Shown here piece by piece: positions 8,285 to 17,213 of a DNA stretch of 64,000 nt. The notes under the pieces were generated by a model. It was not told the DNA's origin, made no database searches, and worked only from the letters and a program-made list of their open reading frames with translations. Position 1 is the first letter of the stretch. Each line of letters opens with the position of its first letter. Source of the stretch: Chryseobacterium soldanellicola (GTDB lineage: Bacteria; Bacteroidota; Bacteroidia; Flavobacteriales; Weeksellaceae); contig NZ_FNKL01000001.1 of assembly GCF_900100115.1 (NCBI RefSeq), positions 1 to 64,000 of the forward strand. Reading direction: 5' to 3'. The translations under genes and the position numbers were made by a program.

Positions 8285-10861
8285 ATGAAGATCAATAAAA
8301 TTTCAAAAATCATTAAACAGGTCGGCTGGAAAGAAGTTTTAGCCGTTATTATTTTACTGTTGGCATTTGTATTTTTCAGGAGCGAAAGACATGAAATGGC
8401 TTCCATTGGTCCGGAACTCAAAAATGCTGATGTATGGTGGATAATATCAGGAGTTGCATTAACATTTATATATGTTGCATTGCAGGGATTAATGTATGTA
8501 ACAAGCTTTCGAAGCACAGGACTGGATATAAAATTACCCGACTCCATCGGATTATTTTTAAAGCGAAATTTTTTAAGCATTTTTCTCCCGGCCGGCGGTG
8601 TGAGCTCTCTGGCGTATCTTCCGAGAAATATAAGAACAAAAGGCTATAAATCATCTAAAATTCATCAGGCAAGTGCAGTGTATGGCTTTGTGGGATTGTT
8701 AACGGTGCTCATTGTAGGAATTCCGCTTATCGCTTATGCTGTATTTATCAATAAAAATTTTGGTGACAGCTGGATCAGTATTGCGGTGTTGACGGGCGTT
8801 CTTCTGCTTTGCTATTTTATTTTTATTTCATTCCGAAGAAAAAACGCTGTTTATCGGTTTTTTGAGAAAAAATTCCCTAAAATCATTCGTTCTGCTGAAG
8901 AAATTTTTAACAGTGAAATTGACAAAAAATATTTCTGGCTCACCGTTCTTGTTTCAATTGCTATTGAATGTTGCGGTGTTTTTCACCTTTTGATTGCGAT
9001 GTACGCGTTTGGTGTCCCGGCTTCATTTTCTGCGGCGGCGATTTCGTATGTTGTTTCTGTTTTGCTTATGATTGTTTCTCCATTTCTCCGTGGCTTGGGA
9101 GCGGTAGAATTTTCCCTTACTTTTATTCTGGCTAATTTCGGATACAGTCATTCCAGCGGGTTGGGTGTTACGCTGGTCTATCGTTTTTTTGAGTTCTGGC
9201 TTCCTCTTGTATTAGGAATTCTTTCCTATCTCTGGAGCGGCAGAAAGCTTTTTGCGAGGGTGTTGCCTGTTTTTATGATCTTTTTATTAGGCATTATTAA
9301 TATCCTTTCTGTGATCACTCCCGCGCTTGCCGACAGGATTCATATTTTAAAAAATTATCTGCCGCTGGAAGCGATTCATCTTTCTAAAATATTGACGCTA
9401 ATTTCCGGCATCCTGCTTTTGGTAACTTCTGCAAACCTTTTCCGGGGTTCTAAAAGAGCCTGGTATTTTGCTGTTATTCTTACCATTACCTCTATTATTT
9501 TCAACCTTACAAAAGCTCTGGATTATGAAGAGGCTTTATTTGCAGTGTTTACGTTGGGGCTTTTGTTATACAGCAGAAAGGAATATATTTTAAGAGCAAA
9601 AAAAATGTCAATTCACAGAGGTTTCAGCAGATTTTTAGGAATTTTTGCCATTATTTTTATCTTTGACTGTCTCGCATTTTATTTTATCAGTGAAAATCAT
9701 TTTGGAATTAATTTTACCAAAGAACAGGCGGTTTATTATACTTTGCATACTTTTTTGTTATTTAAAGATTCAGGGCTTATTTCAAATACTCCATTTGCCA
9801 GAGATTTTCAAAATCTTAATTATATTTTAGGTGCGGCTTTCTGGCTTGTCCTTATTTTTTCATTTTACAGAATGAATATTCATAAAGAAAAAGGCGATGC
9901 CGAAAACTCCATTAATGCAGAAAATCTCGTTAAAGAATACGGAAACTCTTCGCTGGATTATTTTAAGCTTACTCAGGAAAAGCAGTTTTATTTTTCGGAA
10001 GATTTCCAGGGTTTTGTGTCTTTCAGAACTGCCAACGGATTTGCAGTTGTGCTGGAAGAGCCAGTAGGTCCCGAAAATGATAAAACAGACCTCATCAAAG
10101 AATTTGATCTTTATTGTCAGAAAAATAATTTGAAAACCTGCTATTATCGTGTTGATGAAAGCGGATTGGTGCATTTTAATCCTTTAAAAAAACAAAAGCT
10201 TTTTATCGGGCAGGATGCGATATTGGATACTGAAAAATTCAGTCTGACCGGGAAAGACAGAAAGTCAATACGAAACAGCATCAACAGCTTGGAGAAATCA
10301 GGATATAAAGCCGAAATATTGTATGCACCACATTCAGAGGATATTATTGAGCAGATCAAAAAAGTATCTGATCTGTGGCTGACAGAATCTGATAAAAAAG
10401 AAATCGTTTTTGCAGAAGGAATGTTCGACCCCGAAACGGTAAAATCTCAGGATCTTATCCTTATTTTTGATGCTGATCGTAAGTGCGTGGCTTTCCTCAA
10501 CATCATACCTTACTGTGCGCCAGACGAATGCAGTTATGACATGATCCGGAAAACAGAAGATGCTCCAGGCGGCAGCATAGATCTGCTTATCGTAAAATTA
10601 GTGGAATATGCCAAAGCCAAAGATCTGAAATATATTAATCTGGGAATGACCCCGATGGCTGGAATGCAGGAACCGAGCAATACAGCGGAAGACGTCTTAC
10701 AATTTGTTTACCAGAGAGTTGGAAGCTTCAAATCGTATCAAACCCTGAGAAATTTCAAGGAAAAATATGCCGATACGTGGGAAAACAAATATTTGGTGTA
10801 CAACAGTGATTTTGATTTAATACAAATTCCTGCTTCTCTTAATAAAGTTATGAAACCATGA
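8285..10861 (+). CDS. mprF: Lysylphosphatidylglycerol synthase/flippase, MprF family
   Basis: An 858-residue two-part membrane enzyme. The first ~520 residues form many transmembrane helices of the UPF0104/LPG-synthase type, proposed to flip the lipid. The C-terminal ~310 residues are a soluble DUF2156 aminoacyl-transferase domain; its tail carries KYINLGMTPMAGM and YQTLRNFKEKYADTWENKYL, typical of MprF. The enzyme transfers an amino acid (usually lysine) from aminoacyl-tRNA to phosphatidylglycerol, making the membrane more cationic and resistant to antimicrobial peptides. Its stop overlaps the start of a VirJ/AcvB-like gene by four bases (ATGA), so translation is coupled. Amino-acid specificity cannot be read from sequence. 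Confidence 0.9.
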   Translation: MKINKISKIIKQVGWKEVLAVIILLLAFVFFRSERHEMASIGPELKNADVWWIISGVALTFIYVALQGLMYVTSFRSTGLDIKLPDSIGLFLKRNFLSIFLPAGGVSSLAYLPRNIRTKGYKSSKIHQASAVYGFVGLLTVLIVGIPLIAYAVFINKNFGDSWISIAVLTGVLLLCYFIFISFRRKNAVYRFFEKKFPKIIRSAEEIFNSEIDKKYFWLTVLVSIAIECCGVFHLLIAMYAFGVPASFSAAAISYVVSVLLMIVSPFLRGLGAVEFSLTFILANFGYSHSSGLGVTLVYRFFEFWLPLVLGILSYLWSGRKLFARVLPVFMIFLLGIINILSVITPALADRIHILKNYLPLEAIHLSKILTLISGILLLVTSANLFRGSKRAWYFAVILTITSIIFNLTKALDYEEALFAVFTLGLLLYSRKEYILRAKKMSIHRGFSRFLGIFAIIFIFDCLAFYFISENHFGINFTKEQAVYYTLHTFLLFKDSGLISNTPFARDFQNLNYILGAAFWLVLIFSFYRMNIHKEKGDAENSINAENLVKEYGNSSLDYFKLTQEKQFYFSEDFQGFVSFRTANGFAVVLEEPVGPENDKTDLIKEFDLYCQKNNLKTCYYRVDESGLVHFNPLKKQKLFIGQDAILDTEKFSLTGKDRKSIRNSINSLEKSGYKAEILYAPHSEDIIEQIKKVSDLWLTESDKKEIVFAEGMFDPETVKSQDLILIFDADRKCVAFLNIIPYCAPDECSYDMIRKTEDAPGGSIDLLIVKLVEYAKAKDLKYINLGMTPMAGMQEPSNTAEDVLQFVYQRVGSFKSYQTLRNFKEKYADTWENKYLVYNSDFDLIQIPASLNKVMKP

Positions 10862-11553
10862 AAGATTCATTCAAATTCATTTTGAAAATACTTTCTTTAA
10901 CGGTATTTTTTCAATTTAATTCCTGTACATCATCCAAAGATGATTTCAACATCACTTCTTGGAATTCGAATACAGATAAGCCTATTATCTTTTATCTCAG
11001 CGGTGACGCGGGCTTTAATTCGTTCTCAAAAGGGCTTGCCAATGATTTTCATGCCATGGGTTATGATGTTTTCGGTTTAAATACAAAAAATTATTTCTGG
11101 AATAAAAAAACGCCGGAACAGACTTCTGCAGCGATTGAGAATTATATCAATAAACAGCTTCAGGGACGAAAAAATCAAAAAGTTATTCTGATCGGCTATT
11201 CTTTTGGGGCTGATGTCACGCCTTTTATTTACAATCATTTTACGGATGATCTTAAAAATAAAATTCAGCATGTTTTTATCATCGGGCCTTCAAAAACGAC
11301 TGATTTTAAAATCCATCTTAATGAATATTTCGGGATGGAGCCAAAAGGCAGCTTATTGGTAACTCCTGAGATCAACAAAATGAATGGTGTTCCGGTAACA
11401 TTGATTTTAAGTGATTTTGAATATGCTCATTTTCCATACAAAGAAATCAGTTTGCACCATAATTATCAGATGAAACATATTCCTGGAAACCATCATTACA
11501 GCGGAAATACGAAAATATTGTCCGGGTATATTCTGCAGGTTCTTAAAAAGTAA
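10858..11553 (+). CDS. VirJ/AcvB-family alpha/beta-hydrolase lipoprotein (candidate aminoacyl-phosphatidylglycerol hydrolase)
   Basis: A 231-residue protein with signal peptide and lipobox FNSC (Cys23). It carries the VirJ (PF06057) pattern: FYLSGDAGF (45-53), then the nucleophile elbow GYSFGAD (113-119, Ser115), and a His-rich PGNHHYSG near the C-terminus. In Agrobacterium and Rhizobium the related AcvB/AtvA lies beside the MprF homologue LpiA and hydrolyses lysyl-phosphatidylglycerol. Here the start overlaps the mprF stop by four bases, repeating that arrangement in a distant phylum. A role in trimming the MprF product is inferred from this context. Confidence 0.85.
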   Translation: MKDSFKFILKILSLTVFFQFNSCTSSKDDFNITSWNSNTDKPIIFYLSGDAGFNSFSKGLANDFHAMGYDVFGLNTKNYFWNKKTPEQTSAAIENYINKQLQGRKNQKVILIGYSFGADVTPFIYNHFTDDLKNKIQHVFIIGPSKTTDFKIHLNEYFGMEPKGSLLVTPEINKMNGVPVTLILSDFEYAHFPYKEISLHHNYQMKHIPGNHHYSGNTKILSGYILQVLKK

Positions 11554-11687
11554 AAATTCAACTCAACAAACAAATTGTAAGAAATAAAATCTTACTTCAC
11601 AAACAAATAATCAAATAGAAAACAAAAAGAAATACATCAGCATTCTTTATTATTTTAATAATATCTGGAAAATATTTAAATATTTTT

Positions 11688-12878
11688 CTATAAATACCAG
11701 TCTTTATATCTTTTTAATGCTTCTAAAAAATAATAATCGGCGTAGATCAACGGAACATCAATTTCAGAATTCAATGGAAGCCCGCCCGTGCTGTGCATCA
11801 ATATAAAACCTCCGTTTTCACCCAATTTTGCATGATATTTTTCTCCGGACAGGTTGATTAACATTTGTTGGGCCGTTTCTACATAATTTTTCTTTTCATC
11901 ACCTTTTGTGTATTGACCCAATTCCAGTAAAGCGGAAGAAATAATGGCTGCTGCCGAAGCATCTCTCGGAACATTCGGAATTTTAGGATCATTAAAATCC
12001 CAATACGGAATTTTATCTTCCGGTAAAGTAGGATTATTGAGAATAAATTTCGCTATATTTCGAGCCTGATTTAAATATTTTTCATCTTTCGTGAATCGAT
12101 ACATCATTGTGTAACCGTACAAAGCCCACCCCTGACCTCTCGCCCAAGCCGAAGAATCAGCATATCCCTGAAAGGTCTTTTTTCCTAAAACTTTGCCCGT
12201 ATTTACATCATAATCAATTACATGATACGAACTGTAATCTGGTCTAAAATGATTTTTAATCGTTGTATTGGCGTGAGCAATGGCGATTTCTTCTGTCTTT
12301 TTGTTTCCTCCGTTTTGTGACGCCCAAACCAGCATTTCAAGATTCATCATGTTATCAATAATAACCGGACCTTTGAAATCTGCCATTTTATCCCAAGACA
12401 AAATCGCCTGCATTCCCGGACGAAATCTTGTGGAAAGCGACTCCGCAGAAGTAAGAATAATCTCTTTGTATTTTGGATCTTTCGTGATTCTGTACGCATT
12501 TCCAAAGCTGCAAAACATCATAAAACCTAAGTCGTGATCTCTTGTAAAAGTCTTGTTGGGTTCTATTAAACTCAAAGTTCGTTCCGCTTCTTTTCTGATG
12601 TCCGGATCTTTGGTCTGTTCATAAATCATCCACAACGAACCCGGATAAAAACCTGAGCACCACCAACTTATATCTTTCGTAATGACCTTTCCTTCCGAGG
12701 CTTTATATGATTGTGGCATTTTGTCTTCCGGAATGGCTTTCATTAAATATTTATATTGATTTTCAGCAAATTGAAACTCATTCTGAATCAATTCTGACAT
12801 TTTTTTTTCGCTGTTTTGAGCATTAAATCCAATACTTAAAACCGTAAAACCGACAATGATTAGTTGTTGTAAAGCCAT
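11688..12878 (-). CDS. Unsaturated glucuronyl hydrolase, GH88 family
   Basis: A 396-residue (alpha/alpha)6-barrel enzyme that removes unsaturated uronic acid from oligosaccharides released by polysaccharide lyases, by hydrating the double bond. A signal peptide (residues 1 to about 20, ending FNAQN) points to the periplasm. The family's two Asp residues are visible: Asp116 in DHDLGF and Asp175 in IIDNMMNL. The aromatic GYADSSAWARGQGWALYGY segment (about 239-257) is diagnostic. It is convergent with the VirJ-like gene and has no lyase neighbour, so its substrate is unknown; the pectate-lyase-like gene is 32 kb away. Confidence 0.92.
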   Translation of the reverse strand: MALQQLIIVGFTVLSIGFNAQNSEKKMSELIQNEFQFAENQYKYLMKAIPEDKMPQSYKASEGKVITKDISWWCSGFYPGSLWMIYEQTKDPDIRKEAERTLSLIEPNKTFTRDHDLGFMMFCSFGNAYRITKDPKYKEIILTSAESLSTRFRPGMQAILSWDKMADFKGPVIIDNMMNLEMLVWASQNGGNKKTEEIAIAHANTTIKNHFRPDYSSYHVIDYDVNTGKVLGKKTFQGYADSSAWARGQGWALYGYTMMYRFTKDEKYLNQARNIAKFILNNPTLPEDKIPYWDFNDPKIPNVPRDASAAAIISSALLELGQYTKGDEKKNYVETAQQMLINLSGEKYHAKLGENGGFILMHSTGGLPLNSEIDVPLIYADYYFLEALKRYKDWYL

Positions 12879-13202
12879 GTGAATTAAATTATAAACAATT
12901 TAACAAAATTTCTTGAAATCCTAATGTAGAGAAATATTATTTAGTCTAAAATAAAAAATTAATCAATATAAATTTTTTCCCATATTAGTGATAAAATATG
13001 TAAATTTAAAAGAGAAAAATTCATCTCAGCCATTATCTAGATTCATTTTAAATAACATTAAAGAAGCATAATTAAGTATAAATACTGAAATTAAAATAAT
13101 TCCGTCTAATTACTTTTGAATAAACAAAAAACCGATAATTATGGGCAATTAATATAAATGATAATCTCATTTTAAAAACTTTAACCATCAAACTTAAACG
13201 AT
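12879..13202. other. Divergent intergenic region upstream of GH88 and the oxidoreductase operon
   Basis: A 324-base AT-rich stretch without a supported gene. A TACTTTTG at 13111-13118 fits the TAnnTTTG -7 element for rightward transcription of the operon starting at 13203, but no TTTG is seen 19 bases upstream. No clear leftward promoter was found. Confidence 0.4.
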
Positions 13203-13646
13203 ATGATTATTAACAAAATCCTCAACGTCGATGATTATTATTACGACGTGTTTATGTCGATTTCAGAATCACTTACGGGTTTTTCTGTAAACGAACTGCA
13301 ATCTACCGGCCTGGCAGATATCTATTACAAACACATTTTAGGTCAGATAGAAGCCGCCACTTTCATTGAATTTCTGAATACTTCAAAAACGATCCTTGAA
13401 AATTCTTACAGTCAGGATCAGTTGAATAATGCAATTAATGCAGAGATCATAGCCGATCCCGGAATGCAGGATATGGCCAATAACATCATCACCATGTGGT
13501 ATCTCGGCACTTGGGAAGGCGCCTATGTAAACGATTTATCGTACAAAGAAGGTCTTGTCTGGAACATCATGCATGCTCATCCACCAGGAGCAAAACAGCC
13601 AGGCTTCAAATCGTGGGGCGTTAAACCTGTAAACAGCAACTCATGA
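13203..13646 (+). CDS. Sugar-dehydrogenase-type small subunit (FAD-SLDH, PF12318-like)
   Basis: A 147-residue protein. Its C-terminal half, with MWYLGTWEG and the run from GLVWN to HAHPPGAKQPGFKSWG, matches the small gamma subunit of membrane FAD-dependent sorbitol/glucose/fructose dehydrogenases. In those complexes the subunit escorts the catalytic flavoprotein through the Tat system. Here there is no twin-arginine or Sec signal at the N-terminus, so cytoplasmic action is likelier. The gene overlaps the following GMC flavoprotein by four bases (ATGA), as expected for an obligate partner. Family membership is fairly clear; the job in this complex is inferred. Confidence 0.75.
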   Translation: MIINKILNVDDYYYDVFMSISESLTGFSVNELQSTGLADIYYKHILGQIEAATFIEFLNTSKTILENSYSQDQLNNAINAEIIADPGMQDMANNIITMWYLGTWEGAYVNDLSYKEGLVWNIMHAHPPGAKQPGFKSWGVKPVNSNS

Positions 13647-15709
13647 GCCAGCAAAACAACAGCCTACCGAAAAAAGACGTGATCATTGTAGGAACGGGGA
13701 TCGCAGGATCATTGATCGCCAAACTTTTGACCGATCATGTATTTGATACAAAAAAAGGTAAAATGGTTTATCGCGCGGAAGTCGATCAACCTGAAGATGC
13801 CAAAGAATTGTCTGTTTTAATGTTTGAAGCTGGCCTGGAAGCTGGATTGGAACTGGATTCAGCGTCATCATTGACGACTTACAACGAATACATCCGTAAA
13901 TTTTATATGGAGGAAGCCAAAGTCCCGAATTCTCCTTACCCGAACCTGAAACAGGCTCCATCACCGGACGTTTTGGATATGACGCCGATTATCCCGCCGT
14001 TTCCGGATAAAAAAGGATATTTGGTGCAGTTTGGCCCGATGCCGTTTGCAAGTGATGCAATCAGAATCGGTGGCGGAACTACCCTTCACTGGCTGGGAAC
14101 AACGCCGAGAATGCTTCCCAATGACTTTTATTTAAAGGAAAAATACGGAAGAGCGATGGATTGGCCCATCAATTACGACATTTTAAAACCGTATTATGAA
14201 ATGGCTGAATTTGAAATCGGTGTTTCAGGAAATGTTGCAGCACAGGAATATCCGATCTCGGAAAGCATGGAAGAATATTATGGCAAAGATTATGTTTTTC
14301 CGATGGAAGAAATTCCGCAAAGTTATATGGATCAAAGGATTATTGACGGACTTGCAGGAACCAGTGTTCAGTTAAATTTTGAAAACTTTCCTTTAACGAT
14401 GGTTCCTTCTCCTCAGGGAAGAAATTCTACGCCAAATCCTCTTTATGGCAAATCAAAAATAATTAAGGCTGAAAATACAGATTCAGGTTATAAGTTATCA
14501 TTGAAAAACATTGAAAAAGAAGAATATAAAGCGCTGGGCTCTATCTGGAATCCTTATATGGGAGAACGTTGCGAAGGAAATGCTTCCTGCGTTCCGATCT
14601 GTCCGGTTCAGGCGAAATATAACGCTTTGAAAACGCTGAAAAAAGCACTTTATAAAGTTAATAAAAACGATAATCTTCAGAGAAATCCGCATATTCAGGT
14701 TCAGGCACAAAGTGTGGTGTACAAACTGAGTGTTGATCAGGCAGATCAGGAGAAAATTTCAAAAGTTCATTTAAGAAGATATATTTCCAAAGAAAGCACA
14801 GACTTTATTGAAGAAGTTATTGATACGTCAGATTCTATCGTCATTCTTGCAGCCAATGCTTTTGAAAATCCAAAGATTTTATTGAATTCAAAATATTCGG
14901 TTATCGAAAACGGACAAAAAGTAGAAAAAACCGTTGCCAACCGAAGCGATCAGGTAGGAAGAAACCTAATGGATCACATGGTGATGCTGACTTGGGGATT
15001 GTTCCCGGAACCGATCTATTCGTACAGAGGTCCGGGTTCTACGACCAATATTTCGTCTTTCCGTGACGGGAATTTCAGAAGTGAATTTTCTGCATGGATC
15101 TCTCCGCTTGATAATTGGGGATGGAGCTGGCCGGCATTTTCTCCGGGATCAGATATTTCGGAATTTTTGGGACAAGGCTATTTCGGAGCAGAATTAAAAG
15201 AAGCGTTACAGGAAAGACTGACCAGACAGGTTTTATTCCATTTTGAAATTGAACAATTGCCCAATCCGAACAACAGAGTAACGATCAATGATCAATATCT
15301 GGACGCCTTGGGAATTCCTCGTCCTGTCATTAATTATGAACTGACAGAATACGAAATGAGAGCCATGGAACAAGCAAAAATGGCTTCCGATCAGATGTTT
15401 GCAAGGCTTGGCGTTGAAGATTTTACAACCTACAATGCTACAGACAACAATACATTTGTGTACAACAACGTAAGATATTCCTACAACGGAGCCGGACACA
15501 TCGTCGGAACCCATAGAATGGGCACAACGCCGGATGATTCTGTGACCAACAGCTATTGTAAATCCTGGGATCACCCTAATTTATACATCGTCGGTGCAGG
15601 AAATATGACGACTTTGGGAACTTCAAACCCTACTTTAACCCTATCAGCATTCACGATCCGTTCGGTAGAATCTATTTTGGCTGATCTGGAAACTAAATTA
15701 AAAAACTAA
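13643..15709 (+). CDS. GMC-family FAD oxidoreductase with three-Cys Fe-S pattern (dehydrogenase catalytic subunit-like)
   Basis: A 688-residue flavoprotein. The FAD-binding Rossmann motif is VIIVGTGIAGSLIAKLL (13-29), with RIGGGTTLHWLG at 141-152 and the C-terminal catalytic region GHIVGTHRMG followed by NLYIVGAG and TSNPTLTLSA. Cys310, Cys316 and Cys320 in CEGNASCVPICP are spaced C-x5-C-x3-C-P. Bacterial FAD-dependent glucose dehydrogenase alpha subunits use the same spacing to hold a 3Fe-4S cluster. Together with the upstream small subunit this suggests a dehydrogenase rather than a simple oxidase. No cytochrome c subunit follows; a ferritin-like gene starts four bases later. There is no Tat signal, and the substrate is unknown. 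Confidence 0.88.
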   Translation: MSQQNNSLPKKDVIIVGTGIAGSLIAKLLTDHVFDTKKGKMVYRAEVDQPEDAKELSVLMFEAGLEAGLELDSASSLTTYNEYIRKFYMEEAKVPNSPYPNLKQAPSPDVLDMTPIIPPFPDKKGYLVQFGPMPFASDAIRIGGGTTLHWLGTTPRMLPNDFYLKEKYGRAMDWPINYDILKPYYEMAEFEIGVSGNVAAQEYPISESMEEYYGKDYVFPMEEIPQSYMDQRIIDGLAGTSVQLNFENFPLTMVPSPQGRNSTPNPLYGKSKIIKAENTDSGYKLSLKNIEKEEYKALGSIWNPYMGERCEGNASCVPICPVQAKYNALKTLKKALYKVNKNDNLQRNPHIQVQAQSVVYKLSVDQADQEKISKVHLRRYISKESTDFIEEVIDTSDSIVILAANAFENPKILLNSKYSVIENGQKVEKTVANRSDQVGRNLMDHMVMLTWGLFPEPIYSYRGPGSTTNISSFRDGNFRSEFSAWISPLDNWGWSWPAFSPGSDISEFLGQGYFGAELKEALQERLTRQVLFHFEIEQLPNPNNRVTINDQYLDALGIPRPVINYELTEYEMRAMEQAKMASDQMFARLGVEDFTTYNATDNNTFVYNNVRYSYNGAGHIVGTHRMGTTPDDSVTNSYCKSWDHPNLYIVGAGNMTTLGTSNPTLTLSAFTIRSVESILADLETKLKN

Positions 15710-15712
15710 ACC

Positions 15713-17188
15713 ATGAGACAAAGATTAATCAATAAAACAGAGCCTCAAGCTTTATTACAAGGCAAAAATACCATCGTTGCAGAAGCCATTTCATTACAAT
15801 CCTTATTATTTGATTCAAAAATCAGCAAAGAAGATTGGCTGGAAGGTGTAAAATACCATAGTAAAACGCTGACCAGCTTATTATTAAACAATCAGATTCA
15901 AGAATTTAATCAATATCTGAGCTCGCAGTTTGGTTCTGAAGTCGTGCAGCCAGCCAGTCTTGAAAAAATTGATGCAAAATCTTCTCCGTCAGTTGCAAAA
16001 AAAGGTTTAGTTGATCTGGATTATCGCCCTATTTTACAGGATCTTTTGCAAACGGCAATTCTTATCGAGCATTCTACAATTCCGCCTTATCTGACAGCTT
16101 TGTATTCAATTAAAGACGGCACAAATGCATCAGCTTCACAAATTATCCGAAGCGTTGCCGTTGAAGAAATGCTACACATGATCATGGTTTGCAACGTGAT
16201 GAATGCCGTAAGTATTCAGCCTTCTGTCAACAGACCGCAAAACTACCCTACTTACCCGATGAAATTACCGATGAATGTTGATTTCTTCGTAGGTCTTGAA
16301 ACTTTTTCGACGAACAGTATCGCGACATTTATCGCTATTGAAAGTCCGAGCAGCCCTTTGGTAAAAGCTCCGAAATCTGATTATATCGAAGAAAATCCTT
16401 CATTACTTTCAAAAAATACTGCAGAGCAAAATAATTTCTGGACGTTGGAGAATATGAAAGATTTTATCATGAAAAATGTTCATACGATTGGTGAATATTA
16501 TGACGTTTTATTCTTTTATATCGTTGTTTTTCAAATTATTGCTTATTACAAAGCCAACGGAAAATTGCCACAAACTTTTGAAGAGTTAAATACGGGCGGA
16601 ATTTTCACAGGAGATCCTGCAAAACAGATCCGTCCGGAACAATATTACGGAAGCGGCGGGAAATTATATCCGGTTGAAGCTTTGATTGGAGTGATCGAGG
16701 TTTTCCAGGAAATTAAGGGCCAGGGTGAAGGTGCAGATGATTCAATTTTTGATGTTGATCCGTCGCAGTTTGAAGAAGGGGCAGAATTGGCGCATTATTT
16801 CAGATTTAAGGAAGTTTTTCATGAGCATTATTATTTAGGTGGAAATTATGCACCTTTTACCGATGAAAACGGAATGATGCCTGTCACGACTCCACCAGTC
16901 GGAAAACCATTGCCTGTAGACTGGAACGCGGCTTATCCGATGAAACCAAATCCGAAAATGGCAGATTATCAGTCAAATCCGCAATTATATGCGCAGGGAA
17001 AAGCATTTAATCAAACCTATAAAAACTTATTAGATGCGATTCAGGCGGCTGTAGAAGGCAACGCGAAAGAACTGGAAAAATCAATAATGTATATGTATGC
17101 GCTGAAAGAACAGGCTATTGGGCTGATGAGCCAACCGTTGGATTCTCAATACAATGCAGGACCAACTTTTGAATATCCTGCCAATTAA
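15713..17188 (+). CDS. Ferritin-like protein of the VioB/RebD (iminophenyl-pyruvate dimer synthase) domain type
   Basis: A 491-residue protein whose residues about 100-375 fit the PF12902 ferritin-like fold. Candidate metal ligands are in LIEHSTIPPYLTALYS (Glu119, His120), EEMLHM (Glu151, Glu152, His155), GEYYDVL (Glu261) and the KEVFHEHYYLG segment (His370, Glu371, His372). RebD, StaD and VioB use this domain for oxidative dimerisation of indole-pyruvate imines, but no other genes of those pathways are here and the protein lacks the large VioB N-terminal part. It lies between the GMC flavoprotein and two paralogous proteins. A metal-dependent oxidative role alongside the flavoprotein is inferred. 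Confidence 0.75.
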   Translation: MRQRLINKTEPQALLQGKNTIVAEAISLQSLLFDSKISKEDWLEGVKYHSKTLTSLLLNNQIQEFNQYLSSQFGSEVVQPASLEKIDAKSSPSVAKKGLVDLDYRPILQDLLQTAILIEHSTIPPYLTALYSIKDGTNASASQIIRSVAVEEMLHMIMVCNVMNAVSIQPSVNRPQNYPTYPMKLPMNVDFFVGLETFSTNSIATFIAIESPSSPLVKAPKSDYIEENPSLLSKNTAEQNNFWTLENMKDFIMKNVHTIGEYYDVLFFYIVVFQIIAYYKANGKLPQTFEELNTGGIFTGDPAKQIRPEQYYGSGGKLYPVEALIGVIEVFQEIKGQGEGADDSIFDVDPSQFEEGAELAHYFRFKEVFHEHYYLGGNYAPFTDENGMMPVTTPPVGKPLPVDWNAAYPMKPNPKMADYQSNPQLYAQGKAFNQTYKNLLDAIQAAVEGNAKELEKSIMYMYALKEQAIGLMSQPLDSQYNAGPTFEYPAN

Positions 17189-17213
17189 TTATTAATCATA
17201 AAAACGATATACC

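Noticed and set aside
11577..11596. GTAAGA/TCTTAC hairpin after the VirJ-like gene as a terminator
   Set aside because: Only six AT-rich pairs and no T run.
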